NCBI GenBank assembly: GCA_013141015.1
Contig: JABFRT010000038.1
Location: forward strand, 1-64,000
DNA length: 64,000 nt
Direction of reading: 5' to 3'
From: Hyphomicrobium sp.
Lineage (GTDB): Bacteria > Pseudomonadota > Alphaproteobacteria > Rhizobiales > Hyphomicrobiaceae
A program made the translations under genes and the position numbers. Shown here in pieces: positions 63,747-64,000 of this stretch; position 1 is the stretch's first letter; each line of letters begins with the position of its first letter. The notes beneath the pieces are model-generated. The model was not told the DNA's origin. It searched no databases and worked only from the letters and a program-made list of their open reading frames with translations.

Positions 63747-64000
<254 letters not shown>

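Overview
The window looks like a chromosomal segment of an alphaproteobacterium, most likely order Hyphomicrobiales (Rhizobiales). The evidence is gene content and order: merR-ihfA-fabH-plsX-DUF177-ubiquinol-cytochrome c chaperone, yajC-secD-secF-Mth938-NDUFAF6-like synthase, serS-surE, a trmFO-type tRNA methyltransferase, and a CtrA-type site (TTAA-N7-TTAAC) upstream of a LysM/LytM lipoprotein. I cannot assign a genus from the sequence alone.

Region 1 (1-2136) holds a frameshifted membrane-anchored DUF2927-like gene, an HlyC-type acyltransferase gene, a detached copy of that gene's 3' tail, and tRNA-Gln(CTG). Region 2 (about 2140-31040) is accessory DNA lying between tRNA-Gln and tRNA-Pro(GGG). 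It opens with a dead IS3-family element and is dominated by organosulfur genes (3.7-27.5 kb): three ABC importers of the sulfonate/taurine/nitrate type with four binding proteins, the FMNH2-dependent sulfonate monooxygenase SsuD with a flavin reductase, two OsmC-family proteins, an acyl-CoA-dehydrogenase-like flavoprotein, a cysteine synthase (frameshifted), a GST, an amidohydrolase, an AprA-like flavoprotein with an AprB-like double-cluster ferredoxin and a HEAT-repeat protein, and a YeeE/TsuA-type thiosulfate transporter next to a periplasmic rhodanese. A plausible flow is import of organosulfonates, oxidative desulfonation to sulfite, handling of sulfite, thiosulfate or persulfide by the AprA-like, OsmC, rhodanese and YeeE proteins, and capture in cysteine. 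The right end of the region carries a truncated phosphoesterase gene, a hipBA toxin-antitoxin pair with two palindromic operators, and about 1 kb of decayed DNA.

Region 3 (31040-64000) is ordinary core genome: a phosphopantetheinyl transferase, fatty acid and phospholipid genes, bamE, an outer-membrane barrel with a His-rich loop, a TadG-like protein, a PiuC-type dioxygenase, H+-pyrophosphatase, two tandem small secreted Cys proteins, RidA, a GH108 muramidase, mntH, trmFO, a large SGNH hydrolase, the yajC-secDF group, a DUF815 ATPase, a DipM/NlpD-like lipoprotein, surE and the 3' part of serS.

The most unusual signal is a family of about 41-bp nested hairpins in region 3 (five copies). Their outer 10-bp stem and inner stem both change sequence with compensating changes, while an asymmetric internal loop (A opposite CCGGC) stays constant. 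One copy sits in frame inside trmFO. None was seen in the organosulfur region. Separately, five genes (the DUF2927-like gene, the IS orfB, cysK, hppA and mntH) are each broken by an apparent 1-2 nt insertion. This suggests consensus errors in the assembly at least for the housekeeping ones.
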